A stretch of DNA of 64,000 nucleotides, from positions 38,141,790-38,205,789 of the forward strand of contig NC_052613.1 of NCBI RefSeq assembly GCF_016545825.1, given 5' to 3'. The DNA comes from Eucalyptus grandis (lineage: Eukaryota > Streptophyta > Magnoliopsida > Myrtales > Myrtaceae). The translations under genes were made by a program, and so were the position numbers. Of the stretch, positions 1-10,713 are shown piece by piece; position 1 is the stretch's first letter; each line of letters starts with the position of its first letter. The notes below the pieces were generated by a model, which saw only the letters and a program-made list of their open reading frames with translations, did no database searches and was not told the DNA's origin.

Positions 1-2180
1 GCTATGCTGCAGTCATGGGGCCTCGAGATAAAATGAGCCCACATGCGCGGCGATGCGTCTTTATGGGCTATCCCAATCTCTAGAAAGGGTATCGGGTGCT
101 TGAGATTTCCACAGGCGAATTTATAGTAAGTCGTGATGTTATTTTCCATGAGAATATTTTTCCATTTGCTGAAGGGGAATTTTCACATGGAGATCCAGAG
201 ATAACTTCCAGCCATCATTTCCTCCATGATGAAGCATCACATTGGGAATTCTCCTACATACCAATAGTACAGCTGAGGAATCCTATTCTTCTTACAATCC
301 CAGCTCCACAAGATTCTAATGGACCTTCGAATCCTTCAGAACATATTCAGGGAGAAACCTTGGAGGAACCCATTGTTGATACAGAAGTTGATGACACTAC
401 AACACCTTCAGTGACATCACCACACACCACCGCAGTTGGGCATCGTAGGAGGTCTGGATGAGCTACAAAACCACCAACCTGGACGAAAGATTATGTCTGT
501 GCTGCTCACAACTCTCCAGGTATTCGGTATCCAATCTCTTCATATGTTTCCTTTGATAGATTGTCTCAAGAACATAGATGTTGTATTAGTCAATTATCTG
601 AAGAAAAGGAACCGTCCAGTTATAAAGAAGCCTCCAATAACCCAAAATGGCAAGAAGCCATGAAGGCAGAATTGAAGGCCCTCACTGATAATCATACATG
701 GGATCTTGTTCCATTACCAGCTCAACGTAAACCTATTGGATGCAAATGGGTTTACAAGATCAAGTATTGGGCTGATGGCTCCATTGAACAGTACAAGACA
801 AGATTAGTAGCCAAGGGGTTCACCCAAAGAGAAGGTTTTGACTACCATGAGACGTTCTCACCAGTTGCAAAGGATGTTACAGTCCGTTCATTCTTAGCTG
901 TCGCTGCCATTAATGATTGGCACCTACACCAGATGGATGTCCATAATGCCTTCCTTCATGGCGATCTAGATGAAGAGATCTACATGGATATTCCTCAAGG
1001 CATACGGAGACAGGGGGAGAATAAGGTGTATCGTATCCGTAAATCCCTTTATGGATTAAAACAAAGGCCCGTACAATGGTATGCTAAATTTGCCAATGCT
1101 CTTACAACAAGAGGCTTGTGCAATCCAAGCATGATTATGCTCCGTTCTCAAAAACTAAAGGTATGTCATCTATCTATTTGATGATTTATGTCGATGACAT
1201 ACTTGTTATGGGAAATGATAGAGCCTCTATAGAGAATTTCAAGGAATATTTGCATGCTACCTTCCATATTAAAGATTTAGGAGCACCAAAATACTTCCTT
1301 GGAATCGAAATTGCCCGATCTGACAAGGGAATTTCCCTTAGCCAGCGGAAGTTCATCCTAGAGATTATATCAGAAGCAGGTCAATTAGGATGCAAGCCAG
1401 CTGTAATTCCTATAGAGCAAAACACTAAGTTGACCACCGCAGACTATGATAAAGGAATATCTCGAAATGATGATTCTCTACTCAGTGATCCGTCAGGCTA
1501 TCAAAGACTTGTTGGAAAACTTATATATCTGATAATGACTAGACCTGATATCTCATATGTGGTTCAGACATTTAGCCAATTTATGCATTAGCCAAAGCGT
1601 TCTCATTTGGATGCAGCTCTAAAGGTCATAAAATATCTGAAGAAATGTCTGGGGCTGGGGATACTCCTTTCAAAGGAGTGTGACATGAGGATGACAGCAT
1701 ATTGTGATGCAGACTATGCAACATGTCCGATTAGTCGAAGATCTGTCATTGGATATTGCATTAAATTGGGAGGATCTCTTCTATCTTGGAAAACCAAGAA
1801 ACAAGCCACTGTATCCCTATCCTCAGCTGAAGCGGAATATCGAGCTATGGCCAAGGCCACTTGTCAAGTGGTTTGGATGCGAGGATTACTCAAGGATCTT
1901 GGAGTAGAAGTGCAAGGACCCACGAGGTTATATTGCGATAATGATGCGGCTCTTAAACTTGCATCTAATCCTATAGTGCACGAAAGAACCAAGCATATAG
2001 AAGCGGATTGTCACTTTACACGGGAAAAGATCCTAGAAGGAGTAATTGAGACAAGAGGAATTGGGACAACAGAGCAACCAGCAGACTTGTTCACCAAACC
2101 CCTATGTTAGAGACAACACGCATATCTATTAAACAAGCTAGGCGTCTTGGACATCTACAAGCCACCAGCTTGAGAGGGAG
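1..2180 (+). mobile_element. Ty1/copia retrotransposon, 3' part of pol (RT and RNase H), inactivated
   Basis: The window opens inside a copia polyprotein. Reading + strand: an integrase-to-RT linker (96-461 and on), reverse transcriptase (about 640-1590) with the WVYKIKY entry block, [13 protein letters not shown] and the catalytic YVDDILV box near 1188-1208, then RNase H (1607-2110) with CDADYA and the closing block that ends PADLFTKPL. The copy is dead. There is an in-frame TGA at 459-461, where the next frame-0 residues ([11 protein letters not shown]) still continue the protein. There is a frameshift near 1115-1120, since RT moves from frame 0 to frame 2. A TAG at 1589-1591 interrupts the expected QFMHQPKRSHLDA block. 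A polypurine tract (GAGAGGGAG) at 2172-2180 precedes the LTR. The 5' half lies outside the window. Confidence 0.93.
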
Positions 2181-2486
2181 TGTTGGAAGATATGCGGATT
2201 GCCTAATCCGATTTGATCTTAATTGATCATGATTGATCACAATCTTCATGTATATGTAAATTAAATATTGAGATCTAGATTTAGATTGATAGTCAGATCA
2301 ATTACTTCCTTGTTCGAGATAGAACTTGTATTATATCTCTGCAGAATTGTACATTCAGAATGTATCAATGAGAATACAGAAAATCTCCCTACATCACTTT
2401 ACAATTTTTCCTCTCCGAACCTTGTTCTTCCTTCACTCTTGCCTTCTTTCATCATCTACTCAAATATTTGCAATTGCTTAATCATC
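2181..2486 (+). mobile_element. 3' LTR of the copia element
   Basis: The LTR begins TGTTGGAAGATATGCGG directly after the polypurine tract, the usual copia LTR start. It contains an AT-rich stretch and a run of Leu/Ser-coding pyrimidines typical of LTR leader sequence. The end is not certain. A CA near 2486 (TTGCTTAATCA) is the best guess, because the 5' LTR that would fix the length is outside the window. Confidence 0.6.
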
Positions 2487-3237
2487 CCATAGAGAACTCA
2501 TAGAGAGAACTCTAATGCTCATCTTATTTGCTTTAGTGCGCAATGACCGAGTAAGAATTTTGCTTTTAGGTGTACTTACCGACCCAATTGCTTGTTCCGA
2601 CATCAAACCGTGCGAGTCCTATACGGACGTTGGATTTCTACTAGGGTCGAGTTTTTCAAATTCGAAAAATGATGCAACAATGCAAGTGATTAGGTACTTC
2701 CACGAAATTTCCAATGAAGCACGAGGATGCTTTGGGCATTGCACCCCTAATGGACCTACTCGCGACAAATTTAAAATTGGGGGCTACTCGAGTAAACATC
2801 GACGAGTACTACGAACCCAAGAAGGACGCCGCACCGGATTGAGATTTGACAGAAGTACTGGGATTGTCCGCCTCCTCAGGCAACGGAATCGCTAAGATGA
2901 ATTCCCCCTTACGCACATTGCTTTTCTTCTTTTCAATAGGGCACCGACCGATTGTCGGTGAAGAAAAATCAAAGTGTTTATGGCGTGATAAACGATTATA
3001 TGACCAGATCCCTTCCATCAATAACGAGTAATAGAAACCATTCATGTTGAATGAGAGATTCCAAAACAAAAATCTACTCTTGATTATGACATTAACCCGA
3101 CAAGTCGAAGCTATTAGTCGCATCTCCACCTTCTTTCTTCTCTCTTTTGCCTTGTCAGAGTCTTTTTTTCTTTTTTAAAACTGTTTGTAACGTGAGAGCC
3201 TCGCGAGACATGTGCGATTCTTAGTACCGGCGGAGCT
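2487..3237. other. Unassigned sequence between copia LTR and GA2ox 3' end
   Basis: An open frame of 126 codons runs 2515-2895 (+) and continues in other frames to about 3130 with coding-like stretches (for example NIDEYYEPKKDAAPD in the third frame near 2795-2840), but stops and frame changes intervene. It could be a decayed gene fragment. I do not recognise the family. The stretch may also hold the 3' UTR of the minus-strand dioxygenase gene. Confidence 0.35.
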
Positions 3238-5011
3238 TTAATCAAGCTTGAATCGAGGGAGCCCGACTTTGAACCCAAGGGTCTTGACGTCTTGCTGCAC
3301 TTGTGACTGGAAGTCGCCGTACGTGAAAGGCCTGTACTTTGAGCTTCGGATCACGCTGTCTTGGCCTGGGAACACGAAGTAACAAACCGAGGTCCGATCC
3401 TGTGGTTTCTTTACCTTCACTCTGTGCTTCACGCTTATGTACTCATCGTCGCTCATAGCCTGCCAATTCCGAAAAGAAAGTACAGGAAATCAAGTCTAAC
3501 GGGTACTGAGCTTATTGCGCCAAGAAGAGCGCTAGAGAGAGGTTAAGGCGAACCTGCAACATATCGCCTACGTTCACGATTAGAGCATCGGGGACAGGTT
3601 GTACTTGTATCCATTGCTCGTCCTTGTAGAGCTCGAGCCCACCCACCTCATCCTGGCACAGGATGGAGAGCACCGAGCTGTCGCTGTGGGCTTCCATACC
3701 GGACATGTCGCTGCTGGCTTTCGAGCAATGTGGGTAGCGGTACAAGCGTACAAATCCCGTCGACTCCGATAGGTAACTCTTTGAGTGTGCTGGATCAAGT
3801 CTAAGGTCTTCAGCCATGGCTTGAAATAAGAGCTTAGCGATTCTTGCTAAGTGAACTCCGTATTCTTGTAGAAGATTCCTGATAATACAGAACCTCTAGT
3901 CTCATAACTTTCCTATTCAATTAATGAGGTTACTGTAATCAATCAAGATCCAAAGGGGAAATGGTCATTGTATAGTGCAGTAGTATCATAAGACAATTAA
4001 TAGCAATCTAGTTCGAATTGCTCGGCAACATGGTAATCGATTAGGGGCTTAATCTAAAGTTATTAGGGACGCGGCGCATGTGCCTTGTTCACTAACTTCC
4101 CTCGGCAGAAATATACCCAAGTGAATACTGTTCTTTAACTTCTACACTAATTCCATTCCGTTCACGACATCATGTCCTTCATTTCAGCCAAAAAAATTAG
4201 ATTAATGCTGTCGGGTCAAAGCATTAGGCATTAAGCATCCATCCGTCGGTCCATCCAATCGCAATCGATCGATCACGGGACCCAATTATATTAATACAGT
4301 CCCCGGACGGATCGAGCCCAAATCCGTCTCTTTCAATTTTCCTTTCCCGGCGGGGGACCATCCAATGAGTATGCATCACTTTCCAATCCCGAGGACAAAA
4401 AAAAAAAAAGGAGAAGGGGCCCAAATCCGTAAGGCCCCACCCCGTCCGACCACTACCGAATAACACCAAAGAAGCAATCGGACAAGAAAATCGAAGGGAC
4501 GTGCGTTAGCGTACCTCAAACTCGCCACCGCGGTCACCACCTCATCATCATCATCGCCGCCGCCGCCGCCGCCGCCGCCGCCGTCTCCCAACAGCGAGAG
4601 CTGAGCGAGCGGGACGTTCAGGCCCTCCACCCAGTTCACGCCCTGCGCGCCTCCCAGGAGGGCCGACCCGGACGGTGTCAGGACCGGGGTGCCCCAGAAG
4701 TAGGACAGCGGGGCCACGAGCAGGGCCTGCTTGGACTCGAAGGGGAGCGCGAAGAGCCTCCTCGCGCGGTCCCTGAGCCGGGTCAGCAGATCGAGAGGGA
4801 CCCCGTGGTTGACCACCCGGAATATCCCCCACGCCCGGCACGCCTCCCCGAGCCGCTCGCCCTCCACGTCCAGGCGCTGGAGATCCACGACCGGGATCGG
4901 GTCCTGCTCCTGGATCTGGTTCGTCGTCCGGGAGCCCTCGTCGGGGTCGACGGCCGGGGCCGGGCCGCTCGGGCGGCGAAACGGAGGAGGATACGACGAC
5001 TGCAGCTCCAT
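3238..5011 (-). CDS. Gibberellin 2-beta-dioxygenase-like 2-oxoglutarate/Fe(II) oxygenase (GA2ox7/8-like), three exons
   Basis: Exons on the minus strand: 5011-4515, 3878-3554, 3459-3238, all with GT-AG junctions and continuous frame, giving 347 aa. The N-terminal DIOX_N region (IPVVDLQRL ... WGIFRVVNHGVP) is in exon 1. The 2OG-Fe(II) domain carries His230-x-Asp232 (EAHSDSS) and His286 (VKHRV) as iron ligands, and Arg296-x-Ser298 (RTS) for 2-oxoglutarate. The C-terminus (QVQQDVKTLGFKVGLPRF) and the segment around DALIVNVGDMLQ closely resemble my memory of Arabidopsis GA2OX8, the class acting on C20 gibberellins; that substrate call is inference. The enzyme would lower active gibberellin in the cytosol. 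The ATG at 5011 is chosen over an upstream in-frame ATG (5203) because a TATA-like box lies between them. Odd: a run of nine Gly and four Asp (residues 144-156) encoded by a GCC/GGC microsatellite. Confidence 0.88.
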
Positions 5012-5058
5012 GTCAACGCTCGGCAGGGGGGGCGGCTCGAGAAAATTTGGGGTGGACT

Positions 5059-5068
5059 CAATATATAA
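5059..5068 (-). promoter_or_regulatory. Probable TATA box of the GA2ox-like gene
   Basis: The minus strand reads CATTATATATTG here, about 50 nt upstream of the ATG at 5011. This predicts a very short leader and argues against the upstream in-frame ATG. Confidence 0.5.
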
Positions 5069-5507
5069 TGCTCGTACGAATACTATATGACACGAGACTT
5101 GGGAGAGACCGAGGGAGCGAGATAGAAGATGGTCGAGTAAAAATCTGGGGATGGGATGGGCCAACCGTTCTCCACGGTCCGCCACGTGTCCGCCGTGTCG
5201 CATGCATCGACGCCTTTCTTCGGACGCGATTTGTCATTCGGCATTTTCATATTTCTCCTCGCGCACGCCGCGGGGGGCTTGTCTGGCTGTCGAGCTACGA
5301 GGCTCAAAGCCCATCATCGCAGTCGGGCCCAGTCGCGTGTAGGCCAGGCCCGGCCCTGCAACTGGAAAGCGCGAGGTTTTTTGTATCTGGATAGTTCTGT
5401 TCCTTCTGCCAAATTCTAGCACTTCTCCTGCGGTCCAGTTTATACGGTTGCTCGCTCTCTTTCCCATACCAATAGATTTTCACGCCCCCTCTCCCGATCG
5501 TACGCAG

Positions 5508-6657
5508 GTTAGTCTTTTTTTTTTTTTTTCCAGTTTGTTCGGTTGTCTTTCACGGGCCATTATTAGCTCTATCTGATTAACATGCTTTGAGTTGGAAAAC
5601 GATTTCGCAACAATGGCCACTGGCCTCGAAATATCCAATTTGGAAGCGGGCGCGACGTGTTTTTTCTTTGTACTTTATGAGGTTTTGTGGAGGAATATTA
5701 TGCGTCTCTGAAGAACAGGTTTTGGACAAAGTCTTTAATAGAGGCTTTGGAAGAAAGTCCGCATGGTGGGGCTTGGCAAAGTAGGGCGTGTTTCACGCTG
5801 ATGTAGCCAAGTTTGATGTGTTGGGAATGAGGACTTTTGCATAGCAGGCTGACTAAAACATTATGAGAGAGACAGAGACAGAGACTAAGGACAGTGTTTA
5901 CAGAATAGGTATCAGTTAAACCCCGAGTCACAACAGGGTAGAAAAAAAAGGGATGCAAAGTGACTCACCATAGTGTTGTTTACAGAACAGATACAGTTAA
6001 ACCCCTGGGTTTCAACAGGGAAGAAGAAAAGGGATGCGAAGTGAGGCGTCTTTAGGATGGAGTTGGATTTGGCCTGCTGGTAAACATAGGTAACTGGATA
6101 ACTTTTGAAGAGAGGATGTTTAAATTGGTCTAGAAGCCAATACTAGTACCCTCCAAATAAACATGTGGCTTGCTAGAAGCCTAGAGAGGGAGTACTGGGT
6201 CTTTTTATGCAAAGGAGATTTGTTTACTTTCTTTCGCTTTGTGTACTTATCCATCGTGTACATTTTGTTGAACCATCATGTACATTTTGTTGAACTGTGC
6301 CGTCGCGATATACTAGGGTAGGATCGAAGGAAAAGTAATAAAATCATTGCCTACCTAGACTTGCCTTCTGTTGATTCAGACACAGTTCCTCATTGGATCC
6401 CTCTTTATTATATGTACGTATTTTGGCTGAATTTAGACAGCCACTTCACAGAGGCAATTTATCTATCATTATTTGCAGCTGATCAACTCCATTGCTTGGT
6501 GATACAAGCAAGAATTTGGGCTTGTCACATTGGATCATTTTGGCTGTCTCGTTCTTTATTTGCTTAAATGCAATCTACTTTACTTTCCTATTTTTCTTTT
6601 TTTAAACTGTGAAGTGAAGGTCCTTGTGCTCAAGCCTGATTATACATTCAATCACAG
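5508..6657 (+). other. Probable 5'-UTR intron of the PHF5A gene
   Basis: A strong donor (CAG|GTTAGT) at 5507/5508 is followed by a T-run. Candidate acceptors before the PHF5A start are at 6477-6478 (TTTGCAG) and 6656-6657 (ATCACAG). The stretch has no coding signal of its own. It contains a direct duplication of about 75 bp (5889-5964 and 5971-6043) and a small repeated GTGTACATTTTGTTGAAC motif near 6255-6295. The choice of acceptor is open. Confidence 0.45.
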
Positions 6658-6696
6658 CTTGAAGGCGGTTGGAGCTGAGCGCTATCAGGAGATAGG

Positions 6697-7029
6697 ATGG
6701 CCAAGCATCATCCAGATTTGATCATGTGCAGAAAGCAACCTGGAATTGCAATTGGACGCCTCTGTGAGAAGTGTGATGGGAAATGTGTCATCTGCGACTC
6801 TTATGTTCGTCCTTGCACCCTCGTTAGAGTGTGCGATGAGTGCAACTATGGCTCCTTTCAGGGTAGGTGTGTCATCTGTGGAGGAGTGGGAATATCCGAC
6901 GCTTACTTCTGTAAGGAGTGTACGCAGCAGGAGAAGGATAGGGATGGGTGTCCCAAGATTGTCAATTTAGGAAGTGCCAAAACAGATCTGTTCTACGAGC
7001 GGAAAAAATATGGGTTTAAGAAAAGATGA
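6697..7029 (+). CDS. PHF5A: PHF5A / SF3b14b (Rds3) splicing factor
   Basis: A 110-residue protein from a single exon. It begins [16 protein letters not shown] and carries a regular series of Cys-x-x-Cys pairs (CEKC, CVIC, CDEC, CVIC, CKEC), the knotted three-zinc fold of the PHF5/Rds3 family. This family is among the most conserved eukaryotic proteins, and both length and sequence match it throughout. It is a core subunit of the SF3b complex of the U2 snRNP in the nucleus and helps SF3B1 hold the branch-point helix. Plant homologues also usually have an intronless coding region, with an intron in the 5' UTR, as appears to be the case here. No broken or missing residues seen. Confidence 0.97.
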   Translation: MAKHHPDLIMCRKQPGIAIGRLCEKCDGKCVICDSYVRPCTLVRVCDECNYGSFQGRCVICGGVGISDAYFCKECTQQEKDRDGCPKIVNLGSAKTDLFYERKKYGFKKR

Positions 7030-7978
7030 TTGATCGTATTGATTGTATCCCTTATTCTCATTCCATTTGCTTATCTATGCCTGGATTTGTCGATCGTGCT
7101 TGTACTGGCGGTGTTGTGGACAGCATGATCTGAGGCTGCAAATAGGTCTATTTTCAGAGCCATGTGTTTCCAACACATTCGTTGTTTTTTGCTCGATGCT
7201 CTGTGAAGCAACTAGTGCATTAAGTTATTAAAGTTTCATCGTGAGATGTGCTAAGGCATAGCTGTTTTACTTGCGAAGGTGAGTAGGAATCGAAGCACCT
7301 ATTGACATGGATGGAGTGCTCGTGCGCCAATGTTTCTTGAGTTTTTTTTATCAGGAGCATATCTACATCGCTTTCTATGGGGTTTTTTTCTGTAGCTGTG
7401 TATGTTTCGACCCTCGGAAACAAGTTGCACGCATCCATTCTAGAGTCTTGATGGTGCGGAATTACCCGACGTAGTTAGGGCCAGCATGATGAGGCACTTC
7501 GACGCCATGGTGGAGTTTGATGCCGAAAGCTCTTTGGTGCTTTGACTACGGCGCCAGCCGATTTAGCCGCGCGACCCTGGTAGCTTTTTTCAGCGCTACA
7601 AAATCAATGGCTGCATAGGCTGGTAAGATAGCACTGTGGCCCAAAAATATTGCTTCGACGGGTCAACGTCGTCGGTGGTACTTAAAATAAAGTTCCCCCA
7701 GATTGAAGTGAATTATATATTTGTAGGGCACGGATCCTAAAGTAGAATGGTTTCGTACGTGATTTTCCCTATTAAAAATTCAATATATTTTGGTCTGGCA
7801 AATCGTAGGCTATGAGATAGGGTCGGATCTTTAAGAATGGAGGACACATAAATTATGGGGTTCGCTTTGTGACTGTTTTATTAGCCTGTCGGTGAAGGAA
7901 TGAGTCTACCTTGACAGACAAAAAGAGAAAAACAGCGAGTTTTGATGAATCTACCTACTGAAGATAGGTACTTATACC

Positions 7979-8014
<36 letters not shown>

Positions 8015-8940
8015 GGTAGGTACTGCAAGCGTAGATACGAAAGCTTTTCTTGAAATAAAAAGTGAATATAAACTAGAAAACAAGATCCAGAATATGTCTA
8101 TATTCATGCGAGTGTAAGAGCTAACATATATGTTTTTTTCTTTGCCTCCGTATATGTACAGGTGAATTAATAGTGTTATCCGTTATTAACTTGCAAACCA
8201 GTTGCCAGGGCACTCATCTTACGTAATTTAAGTCTTGTCAGTCCATAGAATTCAAACTCAAGAAATGCCTCACCAACTCATGAATCATCCGATGCCGAGT
8301 CAAAATAGTTTCTAGAATAAATAAATTCATTTTCCAAGCTTGTTTCTACAAGTAGTTCCTACAAAGGATTGGACTCATGATGGGTACGATCTAGCGTTTT
8401 CGATACAAATGCTACATGACGGGTTCTTATCTTTCAGAAACTACAAGTGTAAGAGGATTATTCGGCGGCAAAATAATCTCGCTAAGAGCATCATTTCACG
8501 GCTATCGATAACAAATTGAATTAGGTGGTTTTGCTTTTCATTTTTATTTTTTTTGGGGACTTTCTCTCGCGGTTTCGCACTCAACTTATGACAGATAATT
8601 CAACAATAGGGCCTCTAATATCTGCTCGTGACCTCGAGGTAGGATTAGCCGCAGCAGCAAATTCACGAGATCCATGGTCTATAATTGGCATCTTTCGTGA
8701 GGAAAAGCCCTCGACTGTCACCATAAGTCGGTTCATCCATCACTACGGGGTGGGAGAAGCAGCGTTGACATGAGGTAGCCCCACAAAGGAGAGGAGATAC
8801 TCGTATGATAATGGCTCGCGTAAGAACACGATTAAGTTGCCCTTTTTTCCGTCGGCAGCAACCCCGTTGACTCAATGGAAACGGGCGGCCAGGATAATTC
8901 GGGAGTAAGGAAAGGGGTGGTGGGCTTTGTGTTCATGAAT
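7030..8940. other. Intergenic region
   Basis: It holds the 3' UTR of PHF5A and the distal promoter of the PSY gene. The only clear structure is an (AAT)n microsatellite at 7979-8013. The short open frames here (for example 8525-8773) show no family similarity. Confidence 0.6.
7979..8013. repeat. (AAT)n microsatellite
   Basis: About eleven uninterrupted AAT units. Confidence 0.95.
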
Positions 8941-8970
8941 CCCCGAAACGTGGTGGCCACCACGAACTTG

Positions 8971-9030
8971 GCAGACGTCAACTGCTAGTATCCCCACGTG
9001 CCTCGTCAGCCACGACTTTGCCTATAAGTA
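8971..9030 (+). promoter_or_regulatory. PSY gene core promoter: ACGTCA, G-box and TATA box
   Basis: An ACGTCA element at 8975-8980, a perfect CACGTG G-box at 8995-9000 and a TATA box (CTATAAGTA) at 9022-9030 lie about 100-150 nt upstream of the ATG at 9126. A TTGAC W-box core is nearby at about 8866. G-boxes bind bZIP/bHLH factors and W-box cores bind WRKY factors, so light- or stress-responsive control is plausible but is inference. Confidence 0.6.
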
Positions 9031-9125
9031 GTGGCCTAGCCTGGTCTCTCGTGAACAACTTGCTCAATCTCGTCCTGGTCAGGCGATCTCAGGGAGAGGG
9101 GGAGAGAGAGAGGGAGAGAGAGAAG

Positions 9126-10713
9126 ATGTCGTTTAGAGGGAGGTTGGGCTTGTGCTTCTGCTTGCTGGTGGTGTTGCTGCTGCAAGATTCGGCGACGACC
9201 CTTTCGCTTGGCATTGCATCAGGTAAAGCCAATATGCATTGAACGAGCGGAGCATGCTTTGATCTGCTCCTAATTTTGAGTTCGAAACTGTCTTTATTGT
9301 GCCGGTTAAATGAAACAATCTCTCTTCAGGAGCTCATTTCTTTTCTTCCCTTCCGACGTTTCGTCCCTTTCTCTCTCTTTTGGTAGAAAGAAAAACAGCT
9401 TGTTTGTTCTTCAGCAGACTGATTTGAGAAAATAAATAGGCCCGCGGCCGAACGCAGCCATAAAATCTTGAGCTTTTCAGTTTCGATTAGAAAACGTATC
9501 TGGGGAAATTTGACGAGATGAAGGCATGAAGCCCTCGACTGCAGGCAGACCTTGACTATTCATATGCGTACTTACTCAGCGAGAGCGTGGTTTCGTCTTG
9601 AATGATGTAAATGGCATGTGGGCATGTTCATTTTGAGAACTTGAGTAGGAAAAATAGGCTGTAAATATATTAAAATAGACAGGTTCGATTTGGGTGTGAA
9701 GTCATTTGAGTTTTTGTGCATTCTTTGTTGCGATTGGGTCTCAAGTCACTTCCTCGAGCCCTGCTTCTTGGGTGTGTTAATCACTTCTTTATGCACAGCG
9801 CACGGCTAGACACCTGGTTGGACTTGGATCCTCTCTGCTAATTCCAGTACTCTCTCTCTCTCTGTGTATTACTTGTTGAGATGGCATGGTACGTACTGCG
9901 TGCGTTACAGCTAGGGAAAACCTGGAACGAGCGATTAAATTATGCACACAGCACGACACTGTCGATGCCTGTCTTGTCTCGTGCCTTGGGCACAGTGTCC
10001 TTTTCTTCTTTTCTTTTTTTTTGGGGGGGCGGGGGGCGTTACTGGGCTGAAGTGTTTTCTTCTTCTTCTTTTGGAACCACTCCGTTGACCAATTAGTCTG
10101 ATTGCAGGGAAGGTTTTTAGTTATTGTTATTCATCATTTCTTCAGGGGGGCTCGGTTTGTGTGAAGTTTTGAAACAATGGGGGCGGAATCCAGCTTATTA
10201 AATGAAAATGAATCGGCACATAAATCGGTTCTGATGGAATCTGGTTTAAAAAGGAGAGAAAAAGATCACTTGCAGAGAGCTTATTCCATTAAACAACACC
10301 AGAGCGGAAGATATCAACCGCACAGAGTCATCACAAATATAGTTGGTGGATTTGTAGTTAGTCTGAATTGACGCTAATCGAATCTTTAGAAAGAGTAAAC
10401 TTGTGGCGTTCGTTGCATAGCATATGACAGATTGCCACGATCTTCATCTCACAAAATCCTTTCATGGGTTCTTTCGTTTCGTCCAATGTGGGATTTACGG
10501 GTTTGACAGCAATAGCTATAGCTTAGAAAAGCAATGGTGAAGGACTCAAATATCTTGATGATTGCAGGGTATGAAGATAAAGGGATGGTGGAAGGAAGAT
10601 CTTTGAGAGTGAGAGTGAACGACTATGAGGATCCATCGGCGAACCGTGGCCATGACCCTCCAACTCCAGCTCGGAAGGTTGGTAACGGCAATCGTGGTGG
10701 CAGGAAAGGCTGA
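9126..10713 (+). CDS. PSY-type tyrosine-sulfated peptide hormone precursor, two exons
   Basis: Exon 1 is 9126-9222 and exon 2 is 10568-10713. The junction is phase 1 with a CAG|GTAAAG donor and a TTGCAG acceptor, giving 80 aa. Residues 1 to about 25 form a signal peptide (LGLCFCLLVVLLLQDS). The C-terminal half carries DYEDPSANRGHDPPTP (residues 51-66). This matches the PSY consensus as I recall it from Arabidopsis PSY1 (DYGDPSANPKHDPGVPPS). Asp51-Tyr52 is the expected site for tyrosylprotein sulfotransferase, and prolines 63, 64 and 66 could be hydroxylated. The mature secreted peptide would act in the apoplast on PSYR-type leucine-rich-repeat receptor kinases to balance growth and stress. 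The short basic tail (RKVGNGNRGGRKG) would be trimmed. A GA-rich leader precedes the ATG. Exon 2 is only 48 codons, below common ORF cut-offs. Confidence 0.88.

Noticed and set aside
8525..8773. 82-codon ORF upstream of PSY
   Set aside because: No family similarity. It lies in the distal promoter region.
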